Assembly: GCF_044923475.1 (NCBI RefSeq)
Contig: NZ_CP137338.1
Coordinates: forward strand, 5,518,001 to 5,582,000
Direction: 5' to 3'
Length of the DNA: 64,000 bases
From: JAAURS01 sp044923475
Lineage (GTDB): Bacteria; Cyanobacteriota; Cyanobacteriia; Thermosynechococcales; Thermosynechococcaceae
The notes below the pieces were generated by a model that was not told the DNA's origin, searched no databases, and saw only the letters and a list, made by a program, of their open reading frames with translations. The position numbers and the translations under genes were made by a program. How positions within the stretch are numbered: the stretch's first letter is position 1; each line of letters begins with the position of its first letter. This document shows positions 27,301 through 35,349 of this stretch, piece by piece.

Positions 27301-30300
27301 CGACTGATGCGCGATCGCCCGAAATAGAAACGCTAACTCAATTCATAGCGCAGCCTGAAGTTGAATCTTCAGAATCGAACGAACAATTTGTTCAGACCGA
27401 AGCTGAGACGCCTATTTCAAGCTCGATTCCGGCTGATGCGCGCTCGCTAGACATAGAATCCTCCATTCAATCTTCCGAATTCATCGAACCATCGGTTCAG
27501 GCCGAAACGCCCATCCAGGCATCGCCTCAGGCAGAGATGCGATCGCCCGCAGGAGACGCTCCAACTCAATTGACAACTCAGTCTGAAACTCAATCTTCAG
27601 AATCGCTCGAACCCTCAGTTCGCATTGAGCCAGAAGCCCCAGTTCAAAGATCGATTCAGGCTGATGCGCGCTCGTTTGAGGTAGAAACTCCGATTCAATT
27701 GACAACTCAGTCCGAACCTCAGTCCTATAAAGGAGAGATCCCAGTTCAAAGATCGGTTTCGGGCGATGTGCGCTCGCCCGAAACAGAACCCCAAATTCAG
27801 CCCGAAACTCAACATCTAGAATCGATCGAACAGTCCGTTCGCCCTGCGATAGAAGTTCCGACTCAAAGATCGGATCGGACAGAGGTGCGATCGCCAGAGA
27901 TAGAAACCCCAACTCAATTTGCAAATCCACCTGAAATTCAATCTTCAGAATCGGTCGAACAATCCGTTCCGGTCGAACCAGAGATTCCAGTTCAAAGATC
28001 CGTTTCGGGTGATGGGCGATCGCCCGAAATAGTGACCTCTACTCAATTTACAACTCAGCCCGAAACTCAAACCTCAGTATCGACCGACCGATCGACTTAC
28101 CCCGAACCGCGCTCGCCCGAGATAGAAACGCCAACCGAACTCACAACTCCGCCTGCAATTCAACCTTCAGAAACGCTCGAACAGTCTGTTCCAATTGAAG
28201 CCGAAGCGCCTATTCCAAGCTCGGTTCGAGGAGAAGTGCGATCGCTGGAAGTAGAACCCTCCATTCAATTTTCCGAATTCATCGAATCCTCGGTTCAGGC
28301 CGAAACGCCAATCCAGGCATCAGCTCAGGCAGGGGTGCGATCTCCCGAGGTGGAGACTCCGACTCCGACTCAATTCACAACTCAGTTCGAACCTCAGTTC
28401 TCAGAAACAGAGATTTCCGTTCAAAGATCCGTGCAGGCTGAATTACGATCTGACGTTATAGAATCCCCTCCTCCACTTACAACTGCGCTTGAAACTCAAA
28501 ATTTAGAATCGATGGAGGAATCCGCTCGGACTGAAACAGAGCGTGCTGTGCCTAGATCGGTCTCGGCTGATGCGCGATCGCCCGTAGGAGGAGTTCCAAC
28601 TCAATCCACGATTCAACCCGAAATTCAGTTTTCAGAATCGATCGAGCAGTCAGTACCTTCTGCAATAGAAGTTCCGGTTCAAAGATTCACTCAGGCTGAT
28701 GTCCGATCGCGGGAAATAGATTCCCCAACTCGATCTCCAGAATTCGCTGAACCCTCCGTTCGACCTGAAACGCCTCTTCCAAGATCGCTTCCGACTGATG
28801 CGCGATCGCCCGAATCAGCCCCTCAAACCCAGTCGGACATTCAATCCTTTGAACCTGAGATTTCGGTTCCGAGATCGGTTCCGGCTGAGGTGCGATCGCC
28901 AGACATAGAGACTCCAAATCGACCTTCAGCATCCGCCAAACCCTCAGTTTGGGCTGAAACCGAGACTCCCGTTCGAAGAACGGTCGAGGGTGAATTGCGA
29001 TCGCCTGAGGGAGAGACTCCAACTCAATTCATAACTCAGTCCGAAACTCAAACGTCAGGATCGATCGAACCATCAGCTCAGCCTGAGTCGCGATCGCCCG
29101 AGATAGAGACGTTAACTCAATTGACAAATCAGCTTGAGCCAGAGATTCCAGCTCAAAGATCGGTTCGGACTGATGCGCGATCGCCCGCAATGGAAAATCA
29201 AACTCAGCCCGCAATTCAACTCTCAGAATCGAACGAACCGTCAGTTCGAGATGACGTCGAAACTCCGGTTCGAAGATCGATTGAGGGTGAATCGCGATCG
29301 CCCGAGGTAGAGACTCCAACTCAATTCGCGACTCAGCCCGAAACTCAGCCCTCAATACCGATCTGGCGATCGACTCGATCTGAAGCGCCACTGCCCGAAA
29401 TAGAAGTTCCAACTCAATTCACAACTCAGCCCGATACCCCATTCTCGCAGCCTGATTTGCATCTTCAAAATTCAGTTCAAGCTGATGTGCGATTTCCCGA
29501 GGTAGAGGCTCCAATTCAATTCATAACTCAGATCGAACCAGAGATTCCGGCTCAGAGATCGGTCTCGACTGATGTACGCTCGCCCGAAATAGAAGTTCCA
29601 ACTCAATTCACAACTCAGTCTGAAACTCAAGCGTCAGGATCGATCGAACAGTCCGTTCGGCCTGCAACAGAAGTTCCGACTCAACAATCGGTTCCGACTG
29701 TCGCGCGATCGCCCGAAGGAGAAGCTCCCATCCAATCTCCAGAGTTAGCCGAACCGTCAGTTCGCTCTGAAACAGAACTTGCGGTTCAAAGATGGACCGA
29801 GGGTAAAGCGCAATCGATCGAATCAAACCCTGCGATCGAATCGATTGGACGGGATTTACCCAATGAATTCCTGCAAACATCTCAGCAATTACAAAATTCT
29901 TCTGAATCTGAAACGGGCGATTCTTCTCCCACCTTAATAACCGCTCAAACTTCTCAAAAATTTCCTCCATTACCTCGAATTTTGCAAAACATCAGCATTT
30001 TACAGCCGCTCGTTCCAGCCACCTCGATCGATAAGCTAGAAACCCTCAAACCTCAGCAATACGCTTCTCCCCTACCAGACACTCCCGAACAGGCAACGTT
30101 GCAAAAGTCCTCAGACGTCTCAGCAAAAACGAGCCAAATCGAGGAGTCAGCGATCGCTCCGCCACCGCCTTCGGAATTACCGCCCACCCCTTTAATCGCC
30201 CCAGTCCGCGATCGCCCCACGCAATACGCCAAAATCGATATCCCCGTTCGTCAGCGCAAACCTGTCGAGCCGCCCTCGCACCCCGCCACCCTCGCACCTC

Positions 30301-30545
30301 TCACTGCTTCCAACGCTGAAAGCTTGCTGCAAAGAAAACGCGACAATCGAGCGGCGGTCATCCAGAGGGTTAAATCTCCTACTGTAATATTTGACGATCC
30401 AGAAGAAGAACCGCGAGAAAGCGAGGGGTCAGCGCTCGATCGAGATATAGAAACCCTCGCCCATATCGTTTACAAACAACTGCAACAGCGTCTGCGAATC
30501 GATCGAGAACGATACGGACATGGAACCGGGCGGTTTCCTTGGTAA
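24309..30545 (+). CDS. Giant Ser/Pro/Glu/Gln-rich repeat protein of the CIS operon (2078 aa)
   Basis: It has a short ordered N-terminus (residues 1-70, including ARPIGIIQRFLVPLG), a long low-complexity region, about 33 tandem units between residues about 610 and 1800, a second low-complexity stretch and a helical C-terminus. The C-terminus (SALDRDIETLAHIVYKQLQQ, then RLRIDRERYGHG) resembles the ending of other proteins encoded at this place in injection loci. The unit is about 36 residues: (V/I)QRS---DARSPE-E-PTQ---QPE-QSSESIE-SV. No membrane segment, signal peptide or enzymatic motif is visible. It lies between the tube genes and the spike genes, where an elongated ruler, adaptor or fibre-like protein would be expected. 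The repeat content suggests variable length between strains. Confidence 0.8.
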   Translation: MSESEGPFLNRNAEPEEEPLGLKEPLLPARPIGIIQRFLVPLGANPLTVLDPLLFGFGEEAQEPLSNLFQGFPFVQSSEGSAAEPMEGTGRQQVFGINRSPSSEGLPMGRDLGAEAIDATGHLTDRLQSSSDIESPPERSKGGSVDSVPAPVDFTPTSVSEDDSPLASAPLSQLDIGVGAELEGKIISEDSLSSVAAESQPTSPDRPIQPQPLSQSQSPIQSSPPPQSSDLQSTVSSEPLIDDTRPPASGIQRRIDAPSSALNASSLFPGEGEPSPRSPASSDLPGNDAGVARRSAASGSMSEAVFSREETLLPLLQAVSESRDTSNAELPSPSEPIASSIGEPLADEAKPAEAVVRSPQIPEATAPPADLQNFESEAISARRGEIERGSSAPLQGQPPAEDAESVIVPEMRVEGTPEKRVRALSSETMSQSEPTPIAVPEVIQPTAEYTISQPSARSISGESEEIAAGKEAIARPELGPANLPSEFADSPLIQQSQSSARSESKSIVSPDVPSSETSSDGTQAVAPTAKKKEIETRGKAKESLQGIFSKSIQFLSRALSSISNPTTVKPLPRSEVKLTPEDAENVGLPTRQAMQNAPSIQSAPEIPLQQSVRGGGRSPEPEPPTQVTAQSKIQSSELIKRSVQPATKTPVQRSIQVDARSSEVEAANQQFTLSQIPSETQLLESIEQLVRSEINIPIQRSIQADARSPEPEPLTQVPTQFSEPEISVQRSIAADGRSPEIETSTQSTTQPEIQSSGSIEPSVRDETDVPVSSSIPGDVRSLEADARSPEGEPQTQSETRSFEAEISGPRAVLADVRSPEIEAPLQSPELAEPSVQPEMLVQRSVSIDARSPEIETLTQFIAQPEVESSESIEQLVQTEAETPIPRSILADARSPEGEAPLQSPELAEPSVQPEMLVQRSAQLNVRSLGIEPPTQFIAQPEVESSESIEQLVQAEAETPIQGSAQLDVRSPEIEAPLQSPELTEPSTQSEMLVQRSVSTDARSPEIETLTQFIAQPEVESSESNEQFVQTEAETPISSSIPADARSLDIESSIQSSEFIEPSVQAETPIQASPQAEMRSPAGDAPTQLTTQSETQSSESLEPSVRIEPEAPVQRSIQADARSFEVETPIQLTTQSEPQSYKGEIPVQRSVSGDVRSPETEPQIQPETQHLESIEQSVRPAIEVPTQRSDRTEVRSPEIETPTQFANPPEIQSSESVEQSVPVEPEIPVQRSVSGDGRSPEIVTSTQFTTQPETQTSVSTDRSTYPEPRSPEIETPTELTTPPAIQPSETLEQSVPIEAEAPIPSSVRGEVRSLEVEPSIQFSEFIESSVQAETPIQASAQAGVRSPEVETPTPTQFTTQFEPQFSETEISVQRSVQAELRSDVIESPPPLTTALETQNLESMEESARTETERAVPRSVSADARSPVGGVPTQSTIQPEIQFSESIEQSVPSAIEVPVQRFTQADVRSREIDSPTRSPEFAEPSVRPETPLPRSLPTDARSPESAPQTQSDIQSFEPEISVPRSVPAEVRSPDIETPNRPSASAKPSVWAETETPVRRTVEGELRSPEGETPTQFITQSETQTSGSIEPSAQPESRSPEIETLTQLTNQLEPEIPAQRSVRTDARSPAMENQTQPAIQLSESNEPSVRDDVETPVRRSIEGESRSPEVETPTQFATQPETQPSIPIWRSTRSEAPLPEIEVPTQFTTQPDTPFSQPDLHLQNSVQADVRFPEVEAPIQFITQIEPEIPAQRSVSTDVRSPEIEVPTQFTTQSETQASGSIEQSVRPATEVPTQQSVPTVARSPEGEAPIQSPELAEPSVRSETELAVQRWTEGKAQSIESNPAIESIGRDLPNEFLQTSQQLQNSSESETGDSSPTLITAQTSQKFPPLPRILQNISILQPLVPATSIDKLETLKPQQYASPLPDTPEQATLQKSSDVSAKTSQIEESAIAPPPPSELPPTPLIAPVRDRPTQYAKIDIPVRQRKPVEPPSHPATLAPLTASNAESLLQRKRDNRAAVIQRVKSPTVIFDDPEEEPRESEGSALDRDIETLAHIVYKQLQQRLRIDRERYGHGTGRFPW
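26140..29730 (+). repeat. Tandem coding repeat, about 33 units of roughly 108 bp
   Basis: The units inside the 2078-residue protein are marked by the coding phrase for (D)ARSPE, usually written gcgcgatcgcccga, so most units carry one HIP1 octamer GCGATCGC. A higher-order two-unit repeat of exactly 228 bp is nearly identical in three successive copies beginning at 26881, 27109 and 27337 (phrase AQPEVESSES). Confidence 0.85.
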
Positions 30546-30570
30546 AGCCAGATATCCTTAGGAGGTTGAA

Positions 30571-31095
30571 ATGACACTCGTTAAAGCAAAACTCATCTCC
30601 TCCGATGGCGGTGGAACCATCGAATTTATGTTCAACCCCAATCAACTTGCTTTTTCCCAAAGAATTAATCTAACCAAAAATAGCGGATCCCGTACAGGGA
30701 GAGGATTGCCAAAAGTAAACTTTGCCTATCCCGACCCCTGCATCCTCAATATCCGAGATATTGTGTTAGATACCTACGAAGAAAGCGGAGGTAAAAGCGT
30801 GATGACTCACCTCAAGCCATTCGAGAAAGCCGTCAACTTTGCCGAGAGCGGCGATGGCAAGGAGAAACGCCCGCCCACCTATGTCTTTACCTGGGGCAAC
30901 TTCCAATATATACGTTGTTTCATTACAGATCTAAGCTATACCCTAACCATGTTCCTCCCCGATGGCACGCCCGTTCGGGCCAAACTAGATTTAACGTTAG
31001 AAGAAGTGGACGAATCCACATCCCAACCTGGAATGACAGCCCCCGCCACTGTCAATCGAGGCGGAGATACGCGCAGTCGTCGTAAGGGGAAATAG
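30571..31095 (+). CDS. CIS tube/baseplate connector (Afp7/gp53-like, no LysM)
   Basis: It encodes 174 residues with a strong ribosome-binding site (TAGGAGG) 6 bases before ATG. The sequence KAKLISSDGGGTIEFMFNPN, with QLAFSQRINLTKNSGSRTGR, then PTYVFTWGNFQYIRCFITDL and DGTPVRAKLDLTLEEVDE, is the N-terminal domain of Afp7/PVC7-type inner baseplate proteins. Many relatives have a C-terminal LysM domain; here the protein ends before it. It lies directly before the spike gene, the usual order. Confidence 0.87.
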   Translation: MTLVKAKLISSDGGGTIEFMFNPNQLAFSQRINLTKNSGSRTGRGLPKVNFAYPDPCILNIRDIVLDTYEESGGKSVMTHLKPFEKAVNFAESGDGKEKRPPTYVFTWGNFQYIRCFITDLSYTLTMFLPDGTPVRAKLDLTLEEVDESTSQPGMTAPATVNRGGDTRSRRKGK

Positions 31096-31096
31096 T

Positions 31097-33034
31097 ATGC
31101 CTGCAGTTACTTACATCGCACAGCCCACGCTCAAAATTGACGGGCAACCCGCTGCCAATAACGTCCTAGAAGATCTTTTGCAAATTGTGGTGGAAGAAAG
31201 TTTGCATCTGCCGGGGATGTTCACCCTCACGATCCGCAATGACTACTTCTCCTCCCGCACGGGCGAAAATCCTTGGCTCTACGACAAAACCTTTGCGATC
31301 GGCAAAAGTATTGAGATTGGATTTACCTCTAGTATCTCTGAGGCATCTGAATTTGACGATACCAAGGAAGAAATACTCCTAAAAGGCGAAATCACTGCCA
31401 TTGAAGCCCATTTCAATCCCGAATCCCAAGCGCCTGTAATTGTCAGAGGGTACGATATCAGCCATCGCTTGCATCGGGGACGCTACAATCGCTCGTTCCA
31501 GAATATGACCGATACGGATGTGGTTCAAAAAATTATTGGCGAAGTGGGTATTCAAGCCGGAACGATCGATAGTAGTGGCGGACCCTATGGATTTGGAGAT
31601 CCCGTCGGCTATATCTTTCAAGAGAACCAAACCAATATGGAGTTTTTGCGGGAAAGAGCCTCTCGACATGGGTTTGAGTTATTTGTCCAAGATGGGAAAT
31701 TGAATTTCCGCAAACCCACTGCCAATACGACGCTGACTTTAAAGTGGTTGCAAGAGATTAATAGCTTTAATGTTCGGGTGAGTAGTGCCGAGCAAGTCGA
31801 TTCCGTGGAGGTCAGAGGCTGGAATTACCAAAGTAAGCAGGCGATCGTGTCTACCAAAAGTAGCCAAACGACTGAGGTCATCACATCCACCGACCAAGGC
31901 AAGGGAAAAACCGTCAGTACAGCCTTTAATGGGACTCCCAAGATGATTGTGGTGAATCAACCTATTTCAAATAGCCAAGAATCCGATGCGATCGCCCAGT
32001 CTCTCTACAACGAACTATCTGGAGAGTATGTCCAAGCCGATGCTAAAGCCGAAGGCAATCCAGAGATTCGACCGGGTAAAACTATTCAGCTCGCAGACCT
32101 AGGGAAATATAGCGGGAAATACTACGTCACGGAGACGCGACATGTGTTTGCCGGAAGAGTCTATTCCACAGAATTCAGCGTTAGGGGATTGCGAGACAAT
32201 GACTTGCTCGCGGTACTCTCGCCTCAACCTCGCCTACAGCCAGGACAAACCCTTTTGATTGGAATTGTCTCTAACAATAAAGACCCGAAAAAATGGGGTC
32301 GGGTGCGGGTCAAGTTTCCAACCTTAACGGAAGAGCATGAGAGTGACTGGGCTAGAGTGGTGGCGATCGGAGCTGGAGCAAACCGAGGCTTCGATTGTTT
32401 GCCTGAAGTCAACGATGAAGTACTGGTGGGATTCGAGCATGGGGATATTCATCGTCCCTTTGTGATTGGCGGCGTTTGGAATGGGAAAGATGCGCCCCCC
32501 ACGAGTGTTGATGAGTCTGTCGTGGGAGGAAAGGTGCGGTTGCGGACTATCAAAACCCGCACAGGTCATATGCTACAGTTCGTCGAAGAAGATAAAGGAA
32601 CCAGCAAAAAGGGTGTTTACTTGGATACGGTCTACGGCCATAAGTTGTACTGTAATGATTCTGACAAGAAAATCGAATTAAAAACAAGCGCCAACCATCA
32701 AGTTGTCCTAGACGATCTGAATAAAAAAATCCTGGTACAAACCACGAGCGGTCATGTCTGCAAGTTAGAAGACACAACCCGTAAAATCGCGATGAGTTCG
32801 CTGGGCGAAGTTGAAATTACGGCACCCCAAAAAATTACGCTTAAGGTCGGCGGCAGCACCCTTGAAATGACGATGGCCACGATTTCCCTCAAAACAGCCG
32901 GAAATACGATCGAGCTGGGTCCAGCGGGTATTAACATCAATGCTGCGGCTTTAGCCACCCTTAAAGGAGCCTCAACCACCGTCCAAGGCAATGCCAATGT
33001 AACGGTCACCGCTCCCATTATTATGCTGAGTTAG
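31097..33034 (+). CDS. CIS spike protein, VgrG/gp27-gp5-like (Afp8)
   Basis: The 645-residue protein has a gp27-like hub (about 1-370: YDISHRLHRGRYNRSFQNMT, FLRERASRHGFELFVQDGKL). This is followed by an OB-fold gp5 domain (about 375-460: LLIGIVSNNKDPKKWGRVRV and EVNDEVLVGFEHGDIHRPFV, then IGGVWNG). A repetitive beta-helix needle (about 500-645) ends in MLS. This trimeric spike carries the PAAR tip encoded next. No extra effector domain is fused. The start is one base after the previous stop. Confidence 0.93.
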   Translation: MPAVTYIAQPTLKIDGQPAANNVLEDLLQIVVEESLHLPGMFTLTIRNDYFSSRTGENPWLYDKTFAIGKSIEIGFTSSISEASEFDDTKEEILLKGEITAIEAHFNPESQAPVIVRGYDISHRLHRGRYNRSFQNMTDTDVVQKIIGEVGIQAGTIDSSGGPYGFGDPVGYIFQENQTNMEFLRERASRHGFELFVQDGKLNFRKPTANTTLTLKWLQEINSFNVRVSSAEQVDSVEVRGWNYQSKQAIVSTKSSQTTEVITSTDQGKGKTVSTAFNGTPKMIVVNQPISNSQESDAIAQSLYNELSGEYVQADAKAEGNPEIRPGKTIQLADLGKYSGKYYVTETRHVFAGRVYSTEFSVRGLRDNDLLAVLSPQPRLQPGQTLLIGIVSNNKDPKKWGRVRVKFPTLTEEHESDWARVVAIGAGANRGFDCLPEVNDEVLVGFEHGDIHRPFVIGGVWNGKDAPPTSVDESVVGGKVRLRTIKTRTGHMLQFVEEDKGTSKKGVYLDTVYGHKLYCNDSDKKIELKTSANHQVVLDDLNKKILVQTTSGHVCKLEDTTRKIAMSSLGEVEITAPQKITLKVGGSTLEMTMATISLKTAGNTIELGPAGININAAALATLKGASTTVQGNANVTVTAPIIMLS

Positions 33035-33044
33035 GAGAAGCGCT

Positions 33045-33440
33045 ATGCCAATGCAAGTTTGTATGGGGGCGACCCTTCAATGCATTCCCTTCGGCGTTGC
33101 CCCCAGTACGTTGATGGTGATTCCGAAAGGGCCTCCGGTGATGGTCAATGGGATGTTGGCCGCCACCATCATGGACTTTGCTCCGATCGCCAATATTCTT
33201 CCCTTTGGGATGTGTACGTCTATTGCAAACCCGATGGTGGCTACCGCGACGGCAGCAGCTTTTGGAGTTCTCACGCCGATGCCCTGTGTGCCTGTCATCG
33301 TAGGGCCGTGGAAGCCGGGGGCATTGAAGGTCAAAATCAATAAGTTTCCGGCTTTGACGGATGTCTCGATTTGCAATTGTGCCTGGGGTGGGGTGGTGAA
33401 GGTTGTTTTTCCGGGTCAGGTTAAGGTGATGGTGACATGA
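33045..33440 (+). CDS. CIS spike-tip PAAR-like protein (DUF4280, Afp10-like)
   Basis: It encodes 131 residues with the DUF4280 layout: VCMGATLQCIPFGVAPSTLM, PPVMVNGMLAATIMDFAPIA, NILPFGMCTSIANPMVA and LTPMPCVPVIVGPWKPGA, with several cysteines that may bind metal. PAAR-like proteins form the conical tip on the VgrG-like spike. The preceding sequence GGAGAAG is a good ribosome-binding site. Its stop overlaps the start of the following broken gene (ATGA). Confidence 0.9.
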   Translation: MPMQVCMGATLQCIPFGVAPSTLMVIPKGPPVMVNGMLAATIMDFAPIANILPFGMCTSIANPMVATATAAAFGVLTPMPCVPVIVGPWKPGALKVKINKFPALTDVSICNCAWGGVVKVVFPGQVKVMVT

Positions 33441-33736
33441 GTAATTCCCTTGCGATCGCTGCTGTTACGACTGCACTCCACAGTCTGATTCTTCTGGGCA
33501 TTCGAGAGGAATTGGGAAGTGAAAGTATATCCCGGACGCACTTGCTTAGCCGTCGCACGGGCGATCGTAAGCTGGCTCCTTTAGAGCATTACCTTTTTGA
33601 CTTAGACCCCAACTATGAGGGAACTTGTACGATCTGTGCGATCGCAGGATCTAATCGAGTAAAGTGGGATGTATCGAATAAGACTTTCACAGTCCAACCT
33701 GCTCTAAGTCTCGCTCTTCGCGACTTTGATCGATAA
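33437..33736 (+). pseudogene. Truncated tail-terminator (DUF4255/Afp16-like) fragment
   Basis: The first 22 residues, MSNSLAIAAVTTALHSLILL, match the opening of DUF4255 proteins (Afp16/Pvc16 tail terminators), which are normally about 190 or more residues long. The remaining 77 residues do not follow that family. The 3' end runs into the minus-strand PIN/antitoxin pair. It overlaps the PAAR-like gene by 4 bp, the normal coupling, so it is probably the ruined last gene of the operon. Confidence 0.55.
33613..33690 (-). pseudogene. PIN-domain toxin remnant (first nine residues only)
   Basis: GTG 33690 overlaps the antitoxin stop (TGTGA). It reads VKVLFDTSH, the opening beta strand of VapC-type PIN toxins (MKVLFDTSVL, first catalytic Asp). 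It then departs from the family and stops at 33613 after 25 codons. The toxin body is missing; the break probably came from the rearrangement that truncated the facing gene. Confidence 0.5.
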
Positions 33737-33920
33737 GTGCATTAAAGTCAACATAATCGAGAGATTCTGTATCGAACACTAGAATGCCATCTTTTTCTCT
33801 CAGCCCATGCTGAGATTCTGAGGTTACGTCGCTTTGGACAAGCATTTGTAACAGTTGCTTTCGCTCTAGGGGAGAGAGCGTCTGAATGGCTGCGATCGCG
33901 GCTTCAAGTTGGGGTGTCAT
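33687..33920 (-). CDS. Orphan antitoxin-like small protein
   Basis: The 77-residue protein MTPQLEAAIAAIQTLSPLER, then KQLLQMLVQSD, and a charged C-terminal half ending DQSREERDLEQ, is of the type encoded directly upstream of PIN-domain toxins in cyanobacteria. The N-terminal helical part resembles the LSP-ER---L segment of these antitoxins. Its stop overlaps the GTG of a toxin that is now only a stub, so it appears to be an orphan. It is convergent with, and overlaps, the tail-terminator fragment. Confidence 0.6.
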   Translation of the reverse strand: MTPQLEAAIAAIQTLSPLERKQLLQMLVQSDVTSESQHGLREKDGILVFDTESLDYVDFNALIDQSREERDLEQVGL

Positions 33921-34085
33921 GGGTTAGTGTCCCGAATGCACACCTCTATGGTAAGGGAATTGGGGGGCGATCGCTATAGTTTGGAAGCGCTTACCAATAG
34001 ACATGGAACTGTTCATTGGAGGGTTTGCAGAATGAGCGATCGTTGATTCTCCGCCTGCTGACGCGCCGCATCGGCGATGTGTCTC

Positions 34086-35195
34086 GGCTTTGTTGCATGA
34101 AAGATGAAAAAGCAAAATAATCCTTTATTCATCCTTAAATTATGCTGCAACAGCATAGCTGTCGGGCTTGCAGAGCTGCATCATGCGATTAAGAGCAGCA
34201 CATTTGACAAACATCTCCGTGGCCTGATTGTCGAAGTGACGTGAACTTAAACGGTCTCCAAACGTGGTCTTGAAACGAAACATTCCCGTTTCAGAAATAG
34301 AGCGTCGATGGTAGCGAGAATCTTGTTTCCAGCGCTTGCGACCCTTGCGTCGGATTTGTCTCAAGTTCTCGTCACGCTGATGTCGTTGCGCCTTAGTGTT
34401 ACCATGCATCCAAATCTTGGCTCCTTTGCGCGGTGGAATGATGGCTTTTGCCCCTCGCTGTTGAATGTCTTCATAGCAAGTTCGGGTGTCATAGGCACCA
34501 TCGGCTGAGACTGGTTCAATCTCGTCTTCAATTTGCTCGAGCAGCATTGGCAGAACTTCACAGTCTGCGGTGTGATTGCCACTGGCGACCACCGCTAAAA
34601 TTTCTCCGGTGGCTTCATCCAGGGCTAAATGCAATTTGCGCCAAGTGCGACGTTTGCTCACCCCATGCTGTCGGGTTTTCCATTCTCCTTCCCCATAAAC
34701 TTTAACCCCTGTCGAATCAATCACTACATGACGGGGCGGAAGGTGGCCGGAGGAAGCTTCCCCCGGCACACTTCCTTCTTTAGCGCTCAGATGCACGGGG
34801 ATGTCAATCTCTAAGGTTTTCATCCGTCGAGACAGCGTACTGTGGTCGGGCACGGCTAAGGTAATGTGCATCAGTTGGAAGACCGATTCGATGAAGCCTT
34901 CGACTTGACGTCCGGCCCACCGATAAATCGCTTTAAGGGTTGCCATGACTTCAATGGCAGTATTGGAGTAGGTTCTGGATGCACCGCGTTGGCCTGTTTT
35001 CTCGGTCTCTAGCCATTGTTCAAGAGCCTCTTCGCTGACCCAGAAGGTGAGGCTTCCCCTCTGCTTGAGGGCGGCGTTATACTCAGACCAGTTGCGGATG
35101 CGGTATTGCGTTTTCATGATGCTGGATTTGGGTTTGGCGATTCAAACCTATCATGATTTCTCCTGCCCGCAACTCCCTATTCATGCAACAAAGCC
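34086..35195 (-). mobile_element. IS5 family (IS903-like) insertion sequence, complete
   Basis: The 1110-bp element has perfect 16-bp terminal inverted repeats, GGCTTTGTTGCATGAA at 34086-34101 and its complement at 35180-35195. A 9-bp target duplication, ATGTGTCTC, lies at 34077-34085 and 35196-35204. Terminal GGCTTTGTTG and 9-bp duplications are typical of the IS903 group of IS5. The uneroded duplication indicates a recent insertion. It interrupts a DUF4351 gene remnant. Confidence 0.95.
34140..35117 (-). CDS. IS5/IS903-type DDE transposase
   Basis: The 325-residue transposase appears intact. The N-terminus, YRIRNWSEYNAALKQRGSLT, is typical of the IS903 group. The DDE catalytic domain includes HVVIDSTGVKVYGEGEWKTR (first Asp), EPVSADGAYDTRTCYEDI (second Asp) and the YHRRSISETGMFRFKTTFGD region with the final Glu in the Y-(2)-R-(3)-E pattern. 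It is the only gene in the element and appears functional. Confidence 0.93.
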   Translation of the reverse strand: MKTQYRIRNWSEYNAALKQRGSLTFWVSEEALEQWLETEKTGQRGASRTYSNTAIEVMATLKAIYRWAGRQVEGFIESVFQLMHITLAVPDHSTLSRRMKTLEIDIPVHLSAKEGSVPGEASSGHLPPRHVVIDSTGVKVYGEGEWKTRQHGVSKRRTWRKLHLALDEATGEILAVVASGNHTADCEVLPMLLEQIEDEIEPVSADGAYDTRTCYEDIQQRGAKAIIPPRKGAKIWMHGNTKAQRHQRDENLRQIRRKGRKRWKQDSRYHRRSISETGMFRFKTTFGDRLSSRHFDNQATEMFVKCAALNRMMQLCKPDSYAVAA

Positions 35196-35349
35196 ATGTG
35201 TCTCCTGAATTGCGAAGCGCAAGCGCGACGAAAGTCGTTCGCAGGTTCAAGCCCTCTCGCTTTCAATGTTTGAGGAGTTGGTGAAGCGTTGTTAGAGTTT
35301 TCGGAGCCTAGCGATTTGGTGAACTGGTTAAAGTCGCAGTCTTGAAGAA

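Larger units (their letters stand above)
34016..35338 (+). pseudogene. DUF4351-domain gene remnant split by an insertion sequence
   Basis: Before the insertion the frame reads LEGLQNERSLILRLLTRRIG and continues across the target site as DVSPELRS. Further on, at 35240-35338 in shifted frames, come QVQALSLSMFEEL and EALLEFSEPSDLVNWLK. Together these match the DUF4351 domain (LxLRLLxRRxGxxxPExxxxxxxLSxxxLExLGEALLxFxxxxDLxxWL) found at the C-terminus of Rpn/PD-(D/E)XK nuclease-like proteins. The gene has lost its nuclease part and carries at least one frameshift besides the IS. Confidence 0.6.

Noticed and set aside
26140..29730. Regular repeats as a CRISPR array
   Set aside because: The repeats are in frame, degenerate, without constant repeats separated by unique spacers, and no cas genes are present.
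27481..29970. Long minus-strand open frames opposite the giant repeat gene
   Set aside because: The repeats keep the antisense frame open and HIP1 is palindromic, so these frames repeat the same phrase. They have no ribosome-binding sites and match no family.
24309..30545. Giant protein as a classical tape-measure protein
   Set aside because: It lacks long coiled coils and hydrophobic helices typical of tape measures; left open as a finding rather than called.
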